Notes: a model not told the origin generated them from the letters alone. A stretch of DNA of 64,000 bases from Hermatobates lingyangjiaoensis (GCA_026182355.1 JAPFBL010000008.1:2886501-2950500), one strand, 5' to 3'; counted from the stretch's first letter, positions 24,990-37,464 are shown. Made by a program: numbers and translations.

Positions 24990-25809
24990 ACAAGTATAGC
25001 AGGTGATCTCTTAGTCTAGGGTAAACAAAGAGTTTTTATATCGTTATTGTTCTTTCCCGTAATTGAAACTTCATGATTTTTTTTTTATGAACTGCTAATT
25101 TTTTGTTCCATTTTTGGTCAAATGTTCATTATTTTTTAATCAGCCGTTTAGCGTCAAAAAAACATTTTCTGAAAACAGAAGTCGTACTGTAACGCCCCAT
25201 TAGCGAATGTAATTTTGAAAAAAATATCTCAACTCATTCTACACATAATGTTCTATTTATAGGCATAGTTTCATTCTTGTCCGACAAACAGTATGGCTTG
25301 TATCGCTCTCACAATGTTTGAGATTGAATTATAAGTCAAAATTTGTACATTTTATTGAAAAAAAAATATTTCCTGTTGTTTTAAAATTCTGAATATATTT
25401 TTCGTTTGTTCCATTTGTAACCTCAAAGATAATGTCAAAATTTCAAAACTCTAGGGTTATCAGTTTAGGAGAAATAAATGTTTTAAAAAAAACGGTTTTT
25501 GGCCAAAAAAGTGACTTTCCCATCATGCATAATTCTTCCCAAACAATAGGGATCTTCGTCTAAATGGGGCCCATTTTTGTGTAAAATATCAACTTGATCC
25601 ATCAAAGATTCTGGACCGTAGCGTGGTAACAAGCAATGCTAACACACGCACCAAACCACCCACCCACCCACCCACCCACACACACACAGACATCATCTTA
25701 AAAACTTCATAAAACGACTTCTGGGACCTCAAAACATGTAATTCCGTCAAAATCTCGAGATCGAATTTTTTCACAATCACTATACTTTACTTATAGTAAA
25801 GTAAAAAAA
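24990..25809 (+). mobile_element. Element A copy 3, 3' half
   Basis: It resumes at 'acaagtatagcaggtgatc' right after the LINE poly-A and runs to the terminal palindrome (ctttacttatagtaaag) near 25809. The (CCCA)/(CA) microsatellite is at 25660-25690. With 19634-20460 it reconstitutes the length of one element A. Confidence 0.8.
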
Positions 25810-26104
25810 GACACTTGGACATGAAGAAGGTATGGTATGTAAATAATTGAAAAAGAGGCAGGAGTTAGCGAGGGAGTGTTGTGTGGAACACTGCAACTTT
25901 GAGTGAACAAATGGACCTAGCGGATTCAGACATGTATACTAATATCTAATGAAAGAGGGTTAACATCTGACTATCTCACTAGATCACCAACTCAAACCCA
26001 ACTACTCAGGCTAGAGACTAGCCATTTTTGGTTGTGAATAGTGCACTTGGTTCATCGTCTAGGCAAGCACTGAGAAAGGATTTTCAAAAATCCACACCAA
26101 ATCT

Positions 26105-28784
26105 GGTGTAAATGATGGATCATCTAGAGAATTAAAACTATTTATAATTATCTTACAAAAAAAAAACGGTTGAAATAGAGCAAATTTTAATACACATAGT
26201 TATTACTCTCATTTTCTTTGTATATGAAACAAAGAGAAATGAAAATTTGGCATTCGGGTCAACATTTCGTATCGAGTTTTGAACGGAAATACAAAAATTT
26301 TAAGGTCCCCTGTGTCAAATGAATCAAATAATATAAGTTTTGAGAAACGAAAAGAGCTTAATCATCTAATGTTTATATATATAAGTTACTGTTTTCCTTT
26401 GGGCTAGTTACAAAGCTTGGAACCAAATTTCACTTTTTTTAGGGGTACTGTATGTGAAAAAAATTGGGGTTGCTGTTTTACGAAAAATCTGTTTGTTTTG
26501 TTTTCCATTGCCCATACATAGCTTTTCACATTTTAGTGCTGCTGTTCTATTATAGTAGTTTTTTCAATATGATAGGTATATTGAATAATGATTTACGTCA
26601 GAAAGCATATTGGTATATGGTTTTTAAAGTCCTAAAAATAAGGAAGTTACCCATACATGGCAGCTCTAGTCAATGTTATTTTCGTAATGCCAGTGACTTT
26701 CTGTGTTATGCTATACGAATCTGAGTCCTTTCAATTACATTTAGAATTCATTCAAAAACAAGTGTGTTTCTTGGTCCTCAAGAGGATATCGCACTCTTAG
26801 ATATTATGTACACATCCTTTATTCGTACTAGTGAACCAATTAGGGGCAGGTTAGTTTGTGTCCAACACGCACTTTTGTTGCTCTTCACTTTTAGTTATAT
26901 TCTGGTTGGTTGACAGTTTGATTCAAATCTAAATGGGTATTTATTTACTTTTTTCTTTCCTTTAATAGATACAGTTTCATGTTGCTAATTTTCTTCTTCA
27001 AGCTCTGCTCAAGTCAATGCACGTTATTTGTATAGCTCTCTTGTGTGCTGGGTACTCTCGTACACACTGCCTCACCACCTGTTTTGATTTGTAGTCATGT
27101 TTCTCGGCCTTTCGGCCCAATCCATGAAACTGCCTCACCACCTGCTTCCTGTCCCGGTGTAATAGCCGGGAAGACATCCTCCTCATACGGGATACGACTC
27201 TTATATTTCATTGTCGTTTGTATTAACTCTGTTAGGTATCGACTCCACTTCGATATTTTGCTTAGGTATTCACTATTGCTTATTTCGGTTGAATATAACT
27301 CGACTCTTTCGTTTCAGTTTAAATCCACTTGGTTAGGCCTTAACTCCGTTATTTTATTATTGTTTGCATCGACTTGGTGATGTATTGATTCTGTTCTTTC
27401 GATATCATTTTTACTGATTTGGTTAATTATCGACTCCACTCTTGGATAGCACTTATATCGACTTTGTTAGATTTCGATCCTACTTTTTATTATCAAATAT
27501 CGACTTGGTTAGGTGAGACTTCGCTTTTTAATTTGAAAAGTACAGACGATTTTGATTTCTTTATCCAAAGGGGTCAGCGTTTATACCTGCAACAACTCTA
27601 CCGTTGTTGGTAGTTGGCCTTCCAAGAGTCGGCAGAAATAGCCGGCACCTGTTACTCCATAGTCAAGGACAGCTGAGCCGTGAATATTATTGGTGCTCTA
27701 TATATAAATATATCAACGTCTAAACAATATTACATAAATAATGAGAATCATGATATTTATAATGATATAAATTATCATGGTATAAATTGGACAGAAGCTA
27801 AAATGATTGTGTGTAAGAAATCGACGAAGGATCGACGTTATTAAGAAATGTTATCGAATATTTATTACTTAAATTTAGGTGATCAAATATTATAACCATT
27901 TTTAATGGTTTATGCAAATTGGAATCAATAATTGAGAGCAATAACATTGTCTATTGCTATACCACAAACAGTTAGTATTGTACTTATTTCTTCCTGAACT
28001 CCTTACTTAACCAGTCATGTACTCTCTTTCCTTGCCCTTTACACCCTTTGAAATACCTCTTTTGCTTCTCTCCCTTCTCAATACCACACTAAATGTACGA
28101 TTTCACTAGTTTCAGTACGAATGAGACTCTGACAAAGACCACTTGTTTTATTTGAAAGATGTTACTTGGATTTATGATTTCCTACTGTGGTTTAGACGTT
28201 GATTTCTATTTCATATGATTAATGTGAAATATATATAAATATATATGGTCCCAGAATTCACTAGACTATAATAAATTTTATTAAAAAATACACCAGAAAC
28301 TGATTTTATCCATATTTTAAAAATCAATAAAGCCGCAGTTTTACTGGCTACACTCGCCATCAAGTTTCAAAGCTGGTCACTGAACCATACATTTTTTTTT
28401 TTGTAATGGTTGAGGACTGCTTCATACATTTCCATAAAAGCGGCATAATTTTCCGAGTGAAGGTGTTGAACAAACTGAATTCGGTATGGATAGAGCAGAG
28501 TGAAGTATCACTGCTCTGTCACTGTGTGAAGCATCCGCTGAATCGATTTATTGATGCTGATTTCTTATTCAGCTCTATTTCAAATGGACTTCCTTTCCTG
28601 TCCTTATCAAATTAAAATGATTGAGATTTCATTTATATATATATTGGTGATGTATGTTGATATGTGGGAAAAATTCGTTGAATCTGGTTTGCTTGGTGGT
28701 TTTGACCTTGTCGTTAGTACTCAAGATTATAATCTTGGTCGTGACCATACATTTTTTTTATGCGATTTTATTCATTTTGTGGTG
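26105..28784. other. Unassigned DNA with degenerate tandem repeats
   Basis: 27225-27520 holds many loose copies of 'tcgactccact', 'tcgacttggttagg' and 'ttaggtatcgac', a decayed tandem repeat. 27060-27150 repeats 'actgcctcaccacctg' twice, about 70 bp apart. I see no gene; the open frames here lack coding character. Confidence 0.4.
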
Positions 28785-28870
28785 GCTATCCCTCGAAGAG
28801 GGCGTAAAACTGTCTGTTCAGAACCTGAACAATGTCAGAATCTCGTTAAGAGTCCTACTCTAATAAACTT
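28785..28870 (+). repeat. SINE fragment (central part)
   Basis: It matches the SINE middle: 'cctgaacaatgtcagaatct', 'cgttaagagtcctactct'. A 124-codon open frame spanning it is therefore probably accidental. Confidence 0.5.
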
Positions 28871-29782
28871 CAGTGAGGGAACATTTACGACTGTCGACGT
28901 AAAATCAATCTTCAAACTCTCATAACTAAAGTGGTTGTCTGAGCCAGTCTGAACTGAAGTGTCAAAGGTGAAAGTAATGTAGGAAATAAACAGTTAAATA
29001 TCTTTTAGTTGATTTTTTCGAAATAAGTAAGGTTTTAAAAAGAATGTATCTCGTCTTAATCATCAGTACATCTGTATTAATTCATGGGATAGCTAAAAAT
29101 TGTCTCATGGTCGCGAAGGAATTATTTGACTTGAAAGGTTTTGAATGATGAATGCTGCATGACTGCAGTTCATACGGCAATGCTTCCGAAGTGCAAACTC
29201 ATGAATATAGTTTGAACATTGGAATAACTCTGAAGGTTTGGGTAACTTACATTTTTCCTTTGTTATTTGATTTTATTGAGTACCCTGCACTTGACATGTG
29301 ATGTGATTGTACAGGCATAATTTGTTTGCATCCATCATTAATTCGTTTATTTACTTAAAAATATTTGAAAAAAAAATGCATTAGATAATTGAAAGCTTAC
29401 TGAAAATCATTATGACCAAATACAATTTTCAGATCCTAGTGATCTAGAAAGTTTGTGGTTTCTTGTGAGAGTTTTTTAAATTTTTTGTTTTCATTTCATA
29501 GACTTTTAGGGTTTTCTAAAAGTCCTTCAGTCTGCACTAAGGACGAATGTGTATAATTTGTTATTTACCACCCACTTTAGTTTAGTATGAGATATATTAC
29601 CTCACCCAGTAGCAACTAATTTTGCCACAAGGGGTCGTCGAAATCGAAATATTTGACTCCGCCTCCGCTGGACGTTAAATCCGTGTTTACCTTCAAAATG
29701 TTCCAAAAGTCCCAAATTGTTTATTTGTAATAGAATTACAATCAATGATCTAATTTTATACTGCTGTCCCAGACTTTTATCT
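28871..29782. other. Unassigned AT-rich DNA
   Basis: No gene, RNA or repeat recognised. Confidence 0.4.
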
Positions 29783-29980
29783 TATTACATAGGCCGCGAA
29801 CATTGGTCCTTTGTGGTAGCTCACAATCAACACTGTACATTAGGAGTCTTAATAAGATTCCTAATTTTTAGGAAAATTTCATCTAATTCAAGTCTTTTTA
29901 GAGTAGGGAACTTAAACGAGCGCTTGGTATTGTACAGGCTTGGGTCAGACGCTCCTCCAGGGACGAAATGCTCAGTTTTT
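29783..29980 (-). repeat. SINE fragment, minus
   Basis: On the minus strand: 'cctgtacaataccaagcgct', 'taggactccta' and 'tgtgagctaccacaaagga' match the SINE body. The head is missing. The 118-codon plus-strand open frame across it is incidental. Confidence 0.65.
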
Positions 29981-31246
29981 ACGTATACATATATATGTAG
30001 TCGCCATGAAAGAAAACCAAAGATTTTTCAAAACAATACATGTAATTCAAATCATAAAAAAAATTTAAATTAACTGGCTACACAAAGAAATATAACCTAA
30101 CTGTAGTGATTATCATTTTAATGTATTTGTGTTTAAAACAATTGCAAGAATGACTTTGTTGTTATACTCTAACTGCAAGAAATTACAGAAAATTTAACGT
30201 AAAATTAAAGAATCAATTTTATTGTTAGCTACAAACTGATTTGACTTTTGATAAGTAATTGCTATAAGTTATGTGTCATTTAGCATTTAATATTTGAAAT
30301 ATGGACAGGTGAAGTTTCGTCATAATAGACTTGTTTCAAGGTCATTCATTATTAAAGGCTTATCTCGTCGCGAATCTCATTGATTTTATGCTAATTAGGG
30401 CTTTAATCAGGCTCTTCAGTGACCTTGCATTGTCCAATCAACAAATACGGTGTAGCCAGTTAGTGTAACCAACGGATATGTCCTTATTACTGGAATCGCA
30501 GCTTATAATTGTGCATCCAATTATATCTGGACCAGAGTAAAGTAGGATTTAAAGTATGTCTATTAATATAAATAACTCTCTACATTGATTATGATGAACA
30601 GAAACGATGATTGTAACAATAGTGGAAAATAAAAATACCTGCTTTTTAAGATTCCTTTAAGTTTTGCATTTATAAATTTCCTGACTTTGACTCCTTTGTT
30701 GCCCCGTATATTTCAGAGCGCGGATGGGTTTAAGCCTTGGTCTGCAAAGAATGAATGGCTTCATCATACTTTGACCGTAGTTAACTCTTCTAAATACTTG
30801 AGAGATTTATCATTATTATTATAATTATTATTAAATTAACCAGTGTAAAGTTAATAAAATGCATAAAATGAAGACATATGTGACGTATCGCTGGGGAGAT
30901 TCTGTTTAACTTCCTGTGAAGTAGAACAATATTTTACTTGCTAATATAGTAAACTGTAATTTCACTGATAATAATAAATTTCAATGACCCCGACTTCTTT
31001 GGGTTTTTCAGCAGAATGTATTTATCTTCTGTTGTTTGTGTTTTTGTTTTCTTTCATTGAGAATTTCAGAATATGGTGAGATAGATGCAGTAATGCTGGT
31101 TTTTATGTTTTCGGATCGCCGACCAGTTCGGTGTCTAACTCACTGAGTTCATCCGTCGTCCTTGCCATTGCTCAAAGATACTCTTTATGTTGGCTATTTC
31201 GTAACTATGCAGGCTCATCCCTTTTCTGACTCTTCTCGTTTTAATG
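29981..31246. other. Unassigned AT-rich DNA
   Basis: Nothing recognisable apart from (ATT)n-like runs near 30810-30835. Confidence 0.4.
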
Positions 31247-31254
31247 CTCTAAGC

Positions 31255-31757
31255 CAGTGCTTTTCAACCTTTTTGCAGGCGCGGATCCCCCGAGGAGCTT
31301 ATTTATTCTTGCGGATCCCCTTGTACATAAATATACATGTATATATAAGTATATATAACTTCCTATTGTACCTCTTTTGGTTGAGCGAGCTCGAGGTAAA
31401 TTTAAACATACAATACAGCTGATACACAAGAAGTAAACAATCAGAGCGTCACGTATTGGCTAAATTAAATGTTTCAATTAAATGACGTAGGTCGTCATCA
31501 TAACTGAACTGCCCGACTCAAATTTTGGCTCGCAGTTCTTCCCTAACGTTACCGAAAGTTGCTGGTTTTAGATGTGAACGACGAGTTATCTTGATAAGGT
31601 GCACTAATTACATTGATAGTGTGCTACTGTACTTACATTGACGTGTACACATTGATAATACATTAATTGCACATTGTGAATCTGTAGGTCTTGCGGATCC
31701 CCTGGGTAAACGTCACGGATCACCAGTGATCCGCGGATCACAGGTTGAAAACCACTG
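31255..31757. mobile_element. Non-autonomous hAT transposon (MITE)
   Basis: 503 bp bounded by terminal inverted repeats CAGTGCTTTTCAACCT (31255) and, on the minus strand from 31757, CAGTGGTTTTCAACCT, one mismatch in 16. It is flanked by an exact 8-bp target-site duplication CTCTAAGC at 31247-31254 and 31758-31765. An 8-bp duplication with CAGTG-type ends is diagnostic of the hAT superfamily, and these ends match the Charlie/Ac-like style. The GC-rich subterminal 'gcggatcccc' occurs near both ends. No transposase; movement would have needed one in trans. Confidence 0.92.
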
Positions 31758-31934
31758 CTCTAAGCATTCACTCAAGATGACCGAGAACGGGGTTGTAAAT
31801 GTTTTGTAACATTACCATTCCCTTATTTCGCACGAATTTATTAATGCCCTCAGTTCTCCTGATGTACTATGCTACATATTTGGTATTTTCATATAATTTC
31901 ATTAAATTAATTTCAACAATATTAAACGAAAAAA

Positions 31935-33531
31935 TCTGGAGTGGCCTACACTCAACTTTACTATAAGTAACTTACTATCAAATTTCTTGAGTATATAACA
32001 CATAACGTCTCATTTAAGCATAACGTAAACATCTAAATGGGATATGATTATTAGTCTTTCATTCCTGAGGTAGTACAGATAGTGATTGAAGGACATATCA
32101 ATATATAAGCTTAATTTTGTACATCACACAGCTGATGCAAATAATTTTATTAGTATGATTACAGCAGTAATAACATTTTTGAAAAACCAATGTGAACATT
32201 TCTTGAAACGAAATATTCTCCTACAAGAGAACATGGCTTTTGTTCAAATAGCCAGTGGATTTCTTACATCGTTTACTTGACATCCTTCTACATTGAATAT
32301 TAAAGTAAAATTTTCAAATTTAAAACAGGAAAATACCCTTTTTTTTCTCTGAAAAATATCATAAACAGCGAAGAAAATGTTGTTTTAAGGTGATTTATAA
32401 TTAAAGATGTACGATAATTACATTTATTAATCTCTAAACGAAAGATTTCAATTTTGAATTATCTTTTACATTTTTGGTTTTTTACAGAATTATTAAACTG
32501 GAAATTTTATGGCTTCTTAGTATTTGAGAAGCCATAAGATTATTTTCCTTCCCCTTTGTCAAATAACATATATACGAAATTTTTCTGAGTGAGTGTTATC
32601 ATTTTCCTGCACAATATTATTCCTCTTACATCTCATATAAGTCAATAAACAATTTAAATTGTTCCTTTATAAATATCAATCTTATCTTAGTGGATTCGCT
32701 CAAAAAATTTCTGTCAATGTAAACAATGTAAAAAAATATAAAAAGTTCGACAAGTATAGCAGGTGATCTCTTAGTCTAGGATAAACAAACAGTTTTTATA
32801 GCGTTATTGCTCTTTTCCGTAATTGAAACTTCATGATTTTTTTTATGAATTGCTAATTTTTCGTTCCATTTTTGGTCAAATTTTCATTATTTTTTAATGA
32901 GCCGTTTAGCGTCAAAAAAACATTTTCTGAAAACAGAAATCATACTGTAACGCCCCTTTAGCGAATGTAATTTTGAAAAAAAAATATCTCAACTCATTCT
33001 CCACATAATGTTCTATTTTTAGGCATAGTTTCATTTTGATCCGTCAAACAGTATGGCTTGTATCGCTCTCGCAAGGTTTGAGATTGAATTATAAGTCAAA
33101 ATTGTTACATTTTATTGAAAAAAAATATTTCCTGTTGTTTTAAAATTCTGAATATATTTTTCGTTTGTAGCATTTATAACTTCAAAGATAATGTCAAAAT
33201 TTCAAAACTCTAGGGTTATCAGTTTAGGAGAAATAAATGTTTTCTAAAAAACGATTTTTGGCAAAAAAAGTGACTTTCCCATATGGGATCTTCTTCCCTA
33301 TGGGGCCAATTTTTGTGTAAAATATCAACTTGATCCATCAAAGATTCTGGACCGTAGCATGGTAACAAGCAATGCTAACACACTCACCCACCCACCCACA
33401 CACACACACACAGAGACATCATCGTAAAAACTTCATAAAACGACTTCTGGGACCTCAAAACATGTAATTCCGTCAAAATCTCGAGATCGAATTTTTTCAC
33501 GATCACTATACTTTACTTATACTAAAGTAAA
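31935..33531 (+). mobile_element. Element A, complete copy 4
   Basis: About 1.6 kb from TCTGGAGTGGCC to the AT palindrome at about 33508-33529, the most isolated intact copy. ACTTTACTATAAGTAA lies near the start; its reverse complement at the end carries one change (ttatactaaag). A (CCCA)/(CA) microsatellite is at 33385-33413. It inserted in A/T-rich DNA without an obvious target-site duplication, in keeping with a Helitron/Helentron-like mode. Confidence 0.75.
32086..32280 (+). other. Small open frame shared by element A copies
   Basis: 64 codons, closely similar to a 64-codon frame at 13056-13250 in another copy (shared 'VHHTADANNFIS', 'LLQENMAFVQ', 'SFT' end). Other copies break the frame, and there is no known motif. 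Common descent of the DNA may explain the similarity without translation. Confidence 0.25.
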
Positions 33532-33570
33532 AAATATATTCAGTAGAAATTTTTGTTTTAACGGATGTTC

Positions 33571-33890
33571 AAGGGACCTGGATAACCCAGTGGTTTACGT
33601 TCTCAACTCTGGATGTTTCATTCGGGGGGTTTAATACCCACTCTGCTCCTCGATTTATTCATGCGTGAGGGAAAAATGCTGAGCACTTCGTCCCTGGGAG
33701 AAACGTCTGTCCCGAGCCTGTACAATATCAGGCACTCGTTAAAGTTTTCTACTCTAAAAAGACTTAAATTAGGTAAAATTTAGGACTCCTAATGTACAGT
33801 GTTTGTGATACAATTTTATCACAAAGGACCAATATTCGGCCCGTGTGTGTTCCCTAGGTACTACCACTGGAACATAACTAAACCTAACCG
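33571..33890 (+). repeat. tRNA-derived SINE
   Basis: Near full length: head 'cccagtggtttacgttctc', box B region 'gtttaatacccactctg', body 'ctgagcacttcgtccc', 'ctgtacaatatcaggcactc', 'aaaatttaggactcctaatg', tail 'ctaccactggaac'. Confidence 0.82.
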
Positions 33891-34714
33891 GCCTAGCTTA
33901 ACCTAACATTAATATCACAAGTGATTATACAGTTTTACTCTGGGATAGTAATTTCTATATCATTTCTCACTTTGTAAATTATTTGATTAGAAACACTATT
34001 TTTAATTGTATACTCAGCTAAAGATAAAGAAATATTTGAAGTGATAAGAATAATGTAACTGATGATGTTACATCAGTTTGGTAGGAAAGGTTTATTTTGA
34101 AGCTGGCACGGAAGATGGGTGTGCTAGCGTGTTGGGTAATGTGTTGACATAAGCCGTGTAGCCCTGTGTTAGGGGCAATGGTGAGAAGGTAGCATCGAGA
34201 CAATCGCGCCCCAGTAATGGCCGGTTATGGCGTGGAAGCAAAACTGGGCTCTGCTATTACAGCCATTATCACCGTGAACCTTGTCAGGAAGTCGTCCACT
34301 GTTTCCTCTCAACTTTTCTTATTTAACCACTCTCCTGTTTTCATTCACAGTCTACTTAACTCAGTGACTTTTCATTCAGTTCTATAGATTCTACTAATAT
34401 ACGACTTAGTTTTTCTAAAAGAATAGAAATTGAAAGGTTTCCTTTGATTTCCTTTTGTATTCCTTTTGCTTTCATATTATTCACTTTAATTGTAACAATG
34501 TAAAGTTATTCAGAGATGTAGACTCGATAATTTACATTGAGTAGACAGTAATTGTAAACATACGTGAACTGTTTTATATTAGGTGCAGTCGATGCCTGTG
34601 ACCTTTTTTATCAGGCTCCGATACTTTTACCCTTTTTTTTATCAGATCCGACTAAATGTTTAAATGGTTTTTATGATATCTATCCTACTATATATGTGAA
34701 TATATGTAATTATA
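33891..34714. other. Unassigned AT-rich DNA
   Basis: Apart from a possible SINE tail continuation (33890-33920), no feature is seen. Confidence 0.4.
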
Positions 34715-34765
34715 CATTTCACGGTAAAGCACAGACACTGAACAAAGGAACAAACACACTTACTG

Positions 34766-34798
34766 TCTCTAATTTTCGATTGAGCCGTCATCAGATTT
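34766..34798 (-). ncRNA. Hammerhead-like motif, AATT family
   Basis: On the minus strand: CTGATGA box, C, a poorly pairing helix II of 9 nt, GAA, self-complementary AATT (helix III), A at the cleavage position, then GAGA. Helix I pairing is largely lost, so this copy is probably inactive. Confidence 0.5.
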
Positions 34799-34872
34799 GA
34801 GATAGGGACACCAAGCGCCCTTGCGAAGCGACGGTTGGAGACCGTTAGTGCGCTTGGTGTCCTTATCTCAAC

Positions 34873-34905
34873 TTTCTTGATGACTGTTGAACCGAAAATT
34901 AGAGA
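34873..34905 (+). ncRNA. Hammerhead-like motif, AATT family
   Basis: TTGATGA replaces CTGATGA at the first box. Helix I TTTC (34873-34876) pairs with GAGA (34902-34905) with one wobble. GAA, AATT and A follow in the expected order. Confidence 0.55.
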
Positions 34906-34956
34906 CAGTAAGTGTGTTCGTTCCTTTGTTCGGTGTCTGTGATTTACCGTGAAACG

Positions 34957-37383
34957 TTTGTTGTCCTTTGGGATTGTTTTACTGTTTACAATATATATAA
35001 TTATATTATGACGTATGAACATAAGTTCATGACCCCAACAAGGTGGCATGCGACTCACCCGCAGTTAACAATCAAAAATACATAGGAAAATGTTTATTTA
35101 TACCTTGTTTTAACATCTGTTAAGTATCATTCTTCAGTTCTTTTTATTTGTACTATGTATTTTATATCTATTTAATGTTAAAGGTATGCGTGTTCATGAA
35201 AGGCTTAATCTGAGGCACATATATTTCGGTTGGTCTGTCGTGTTGGTGTTTATTCACTATTTTTTTTAAAAAAAAACAAATGTGAGTTTTGTTTCTGTTG
35301 ACTGTCCTTGTATTTCAGGAAATAATGTGGTTGAATAAAGAAAGACATGAGCGGTGGCCTTGGGAGTGAGTAATACATATTAATATGCTCAGAGATGGAG
35401 TACGCGAGAGGCAGCTCTTATCTCGGCTGCCTTATCAGGCGGGCGTTCCTCATGTATATGCATAGTGGGCTCGGTGTCATAAACTCGGAGACAAACAGGT
35501 TGCTCAACCAACCGACGGCCATCCCTTACGTAAAGGAGAAATCAAGACCTACTCATTCTCATTTCACATCCGACAAAAAAATTTCAAATTCAACTTGTAC
35601 TTATTACGTTCTTAATGTACGATATAGTGGTACGAGAGTATAATGTATTCGTTTATTATACTCTTGGATTGTTTTACCAGTTCGGCTTGTTTTAAAAACT
35701 ATGAGTACACTTACTAAAGTAGAATCAGATGTCAGACTCCGATAGGTAGAGACTCCCGGATCCGAGGTCGTATTAAATCACAAAATGTAAAGCTGATGCC
35801 ATGCTATTGAACTTGTGTCTATGAAAAAAAGATTATCTGAGACATTTGAAGGTTGATTCGAATAAAAGATGCAGATTTTTTTGGTAGCTGATTTAAAAGC
35901 AGTGCTTACAACTGGAATGTGTTCATCACTCGAGCATCCATTTTATATCCAATCGGTCAATAGTGTGTTTGTATTTCAACGTAGGAAATTCTAAACTAAA
36001 CCATGTGGGAAATTCAGAAATTGGAATATGACCTTTCGACCGAATAATAGCGGTCCTCCTCATCCGAATCTTACTCGAGTTTATACATGTTAATCTTCAT
36101 TTTGTGCGCTTAGTGACAAATAGAGATTATGTTGTTTATAATCAATATAATCATCATTATCATGATCAATGGATGAGCATTATCACTAGTGAGCATTGCC
36201 TATCGTACCTTTCCTCATTGTTTTGTCGACTTCCAATTAATAATGCCTAATTTTATGGCTACATCTCTTTCCACGTCGTTAGACCTTATTAAATTTATGC
36301 TCACATTTCTTCAGCTACCCATTAACTTTCCCTTTCATTTTCCTCGCAGTAAGTTAAACCATTACACCTTATTAGTTTGGGGTCCTACTCACCTGTTACC
36401 AATTAAATTTTCTCTAAGATCTTCCAGTGAATTCCACATCAATACAAATACAGACGAAACGTTATCTTAAAGGTATTTGGACCAATCCTCGATAAAGAAA
36501 AACAGTGTAGATTATATGTGGTTAAAATAAGAATATTTAAATAATTTTATAATATAAAATGGTTGGCGTTTTGTAAAAATTTGCTTATTTTAGTAAGTGA
36601 AATATATGGCTTTGTGAAGCAATAAGGTTGCTGACTCGTTGGCTAGAGTGTTGCTGTGTCAGACTTCAGGTCGTCTTTCATGGTCGGTGGCATTAGCAGG
36701 GCCTTTGTTCGGGTATACTACAGAATGACCATGCCTGTCTCGAGGACTTGTCAATGTCTCGGTCAAATGTTTTAGTTTCCTTCCTTTTCTAGCAAGGAAC
36801 TCCCTGTTGCTACAAACAAAAAGCCCACTTTCTATATTTAGATGGGAAGTTATAAATTTTGATAGTCTTTTAGAAACACCGTAAAAATCTCATTTTAACT
36901 CACATCATTAATGATGTAAGAAACAGCTTATGTTGCTCACCCTTCTTTGGAATAATCAGCTTAATATAGCATTTGTTAAAGAAAGAACCTATTGTAACTT
37001 TGTTTTAGTAGCACAGTCTAATTTGAGAAACCTCATATTATGGGACATAAAAAGTTTGACTTTTATCGTCAATAAACTAATATTTTTAGGCTTATATTTC
37101 TGCCATCCATGCGGCCATCCTAAGACTTCAAACCATAAGAATCTGGATAAAGCTTGGACTCACTATTAGTTACTAAACATAAATAATGTTTATAAACATA
37201 ACTCAATGAACGTGCTGCTACTATTATCACAAATGATGGTTATCCTAACATGAAACATAAACTATAGATAATTAACCACAACTTAGAAACACTCACAATG
37301 TAATGTTAATCACATCATACGATGGTAACCACAGCACAATGAATATAAAGTCATCCAAACTTATGATGGTTCATTGTAGAATA
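34957..37383. other. Mostly unassigned DNA
   Basis: It contains the possible 47-nt exon listed separately. 35390-35530 is GC-richer with an open frame that lacks a recognised domain. The rest is AT-rich. Confidence 0.35.
35319..35365 (+). other. Candidate 47-nt exon
   Basis: The acceptor 'ccttgtatttcag' ends at 35318 and the donor GTGAGT starts at 35366. Only one frame is open (starting EIMWLNKERHE). Short exons like this arise often by chance in AT-rich DNA, so this is weak. Confidence 0.15.
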
Positions 37384-37433
37384 AAAAAGTTAATGGAATA
37401 GTCTCCACATGTAGAAGTTTAATAATATATACA

Positions 37434-37464
37434 ACGCGTTTCGAACAGTAGTGTTCTTCTTCAG
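37434..37464 (-). ncRNA. Hammerhead-like motif, ACGCGT family
   Basis: Minus strand: CTGAAGA, A, helix II GAACA/TGTTC around CTAC, GAA, self-complementary ACGCGT, T. Helix I is weak. Confidence 0.65.

Larger units (their letters stand above)
24312..26104. repeat. Right arm of 1.79-kb inverted duplication
   Basis: It pairs with 20553-22342. It contains the 3' end of a plus-strand LINE (24312-24962), 26 A (24963-24988), the element A 3' half (24990-25809) and about 295 bp of flank. The order of element A and flank fits the original insertion site, so this is probably the parental arm. Confidence 0.9.
34715..34956. repeat. Inverted repeat with two hammerhead motifs
   Basis: Arms of about 105 bp (34715-34818 and 34850-34956) face each other across about 30 bp. 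Each carries a hammerhead-like core of the family that ends GAA, AATT, A, GAGA. A related but much longer palindrome lies at 47917-48615. Likely terminal repeats of a PLE without its coding region. Confidence 0.75.

Noticed and set aside
20461..26104. Dismissing the inverted duplication as an unsplit hairpin long read
   Set aside because: Such reads give a palindrome without a spacer; here a 1.97-kb single-copy spacer lies between the arms and the outer ends differ. Assembly error still cannot be fully excluded.
28551..28925. 124-codon plus-strand open frame
   Set aside because: It spans a SINE fragment (28785-28870), has no recognised domain and a composition typical of random AT-rich DNA.
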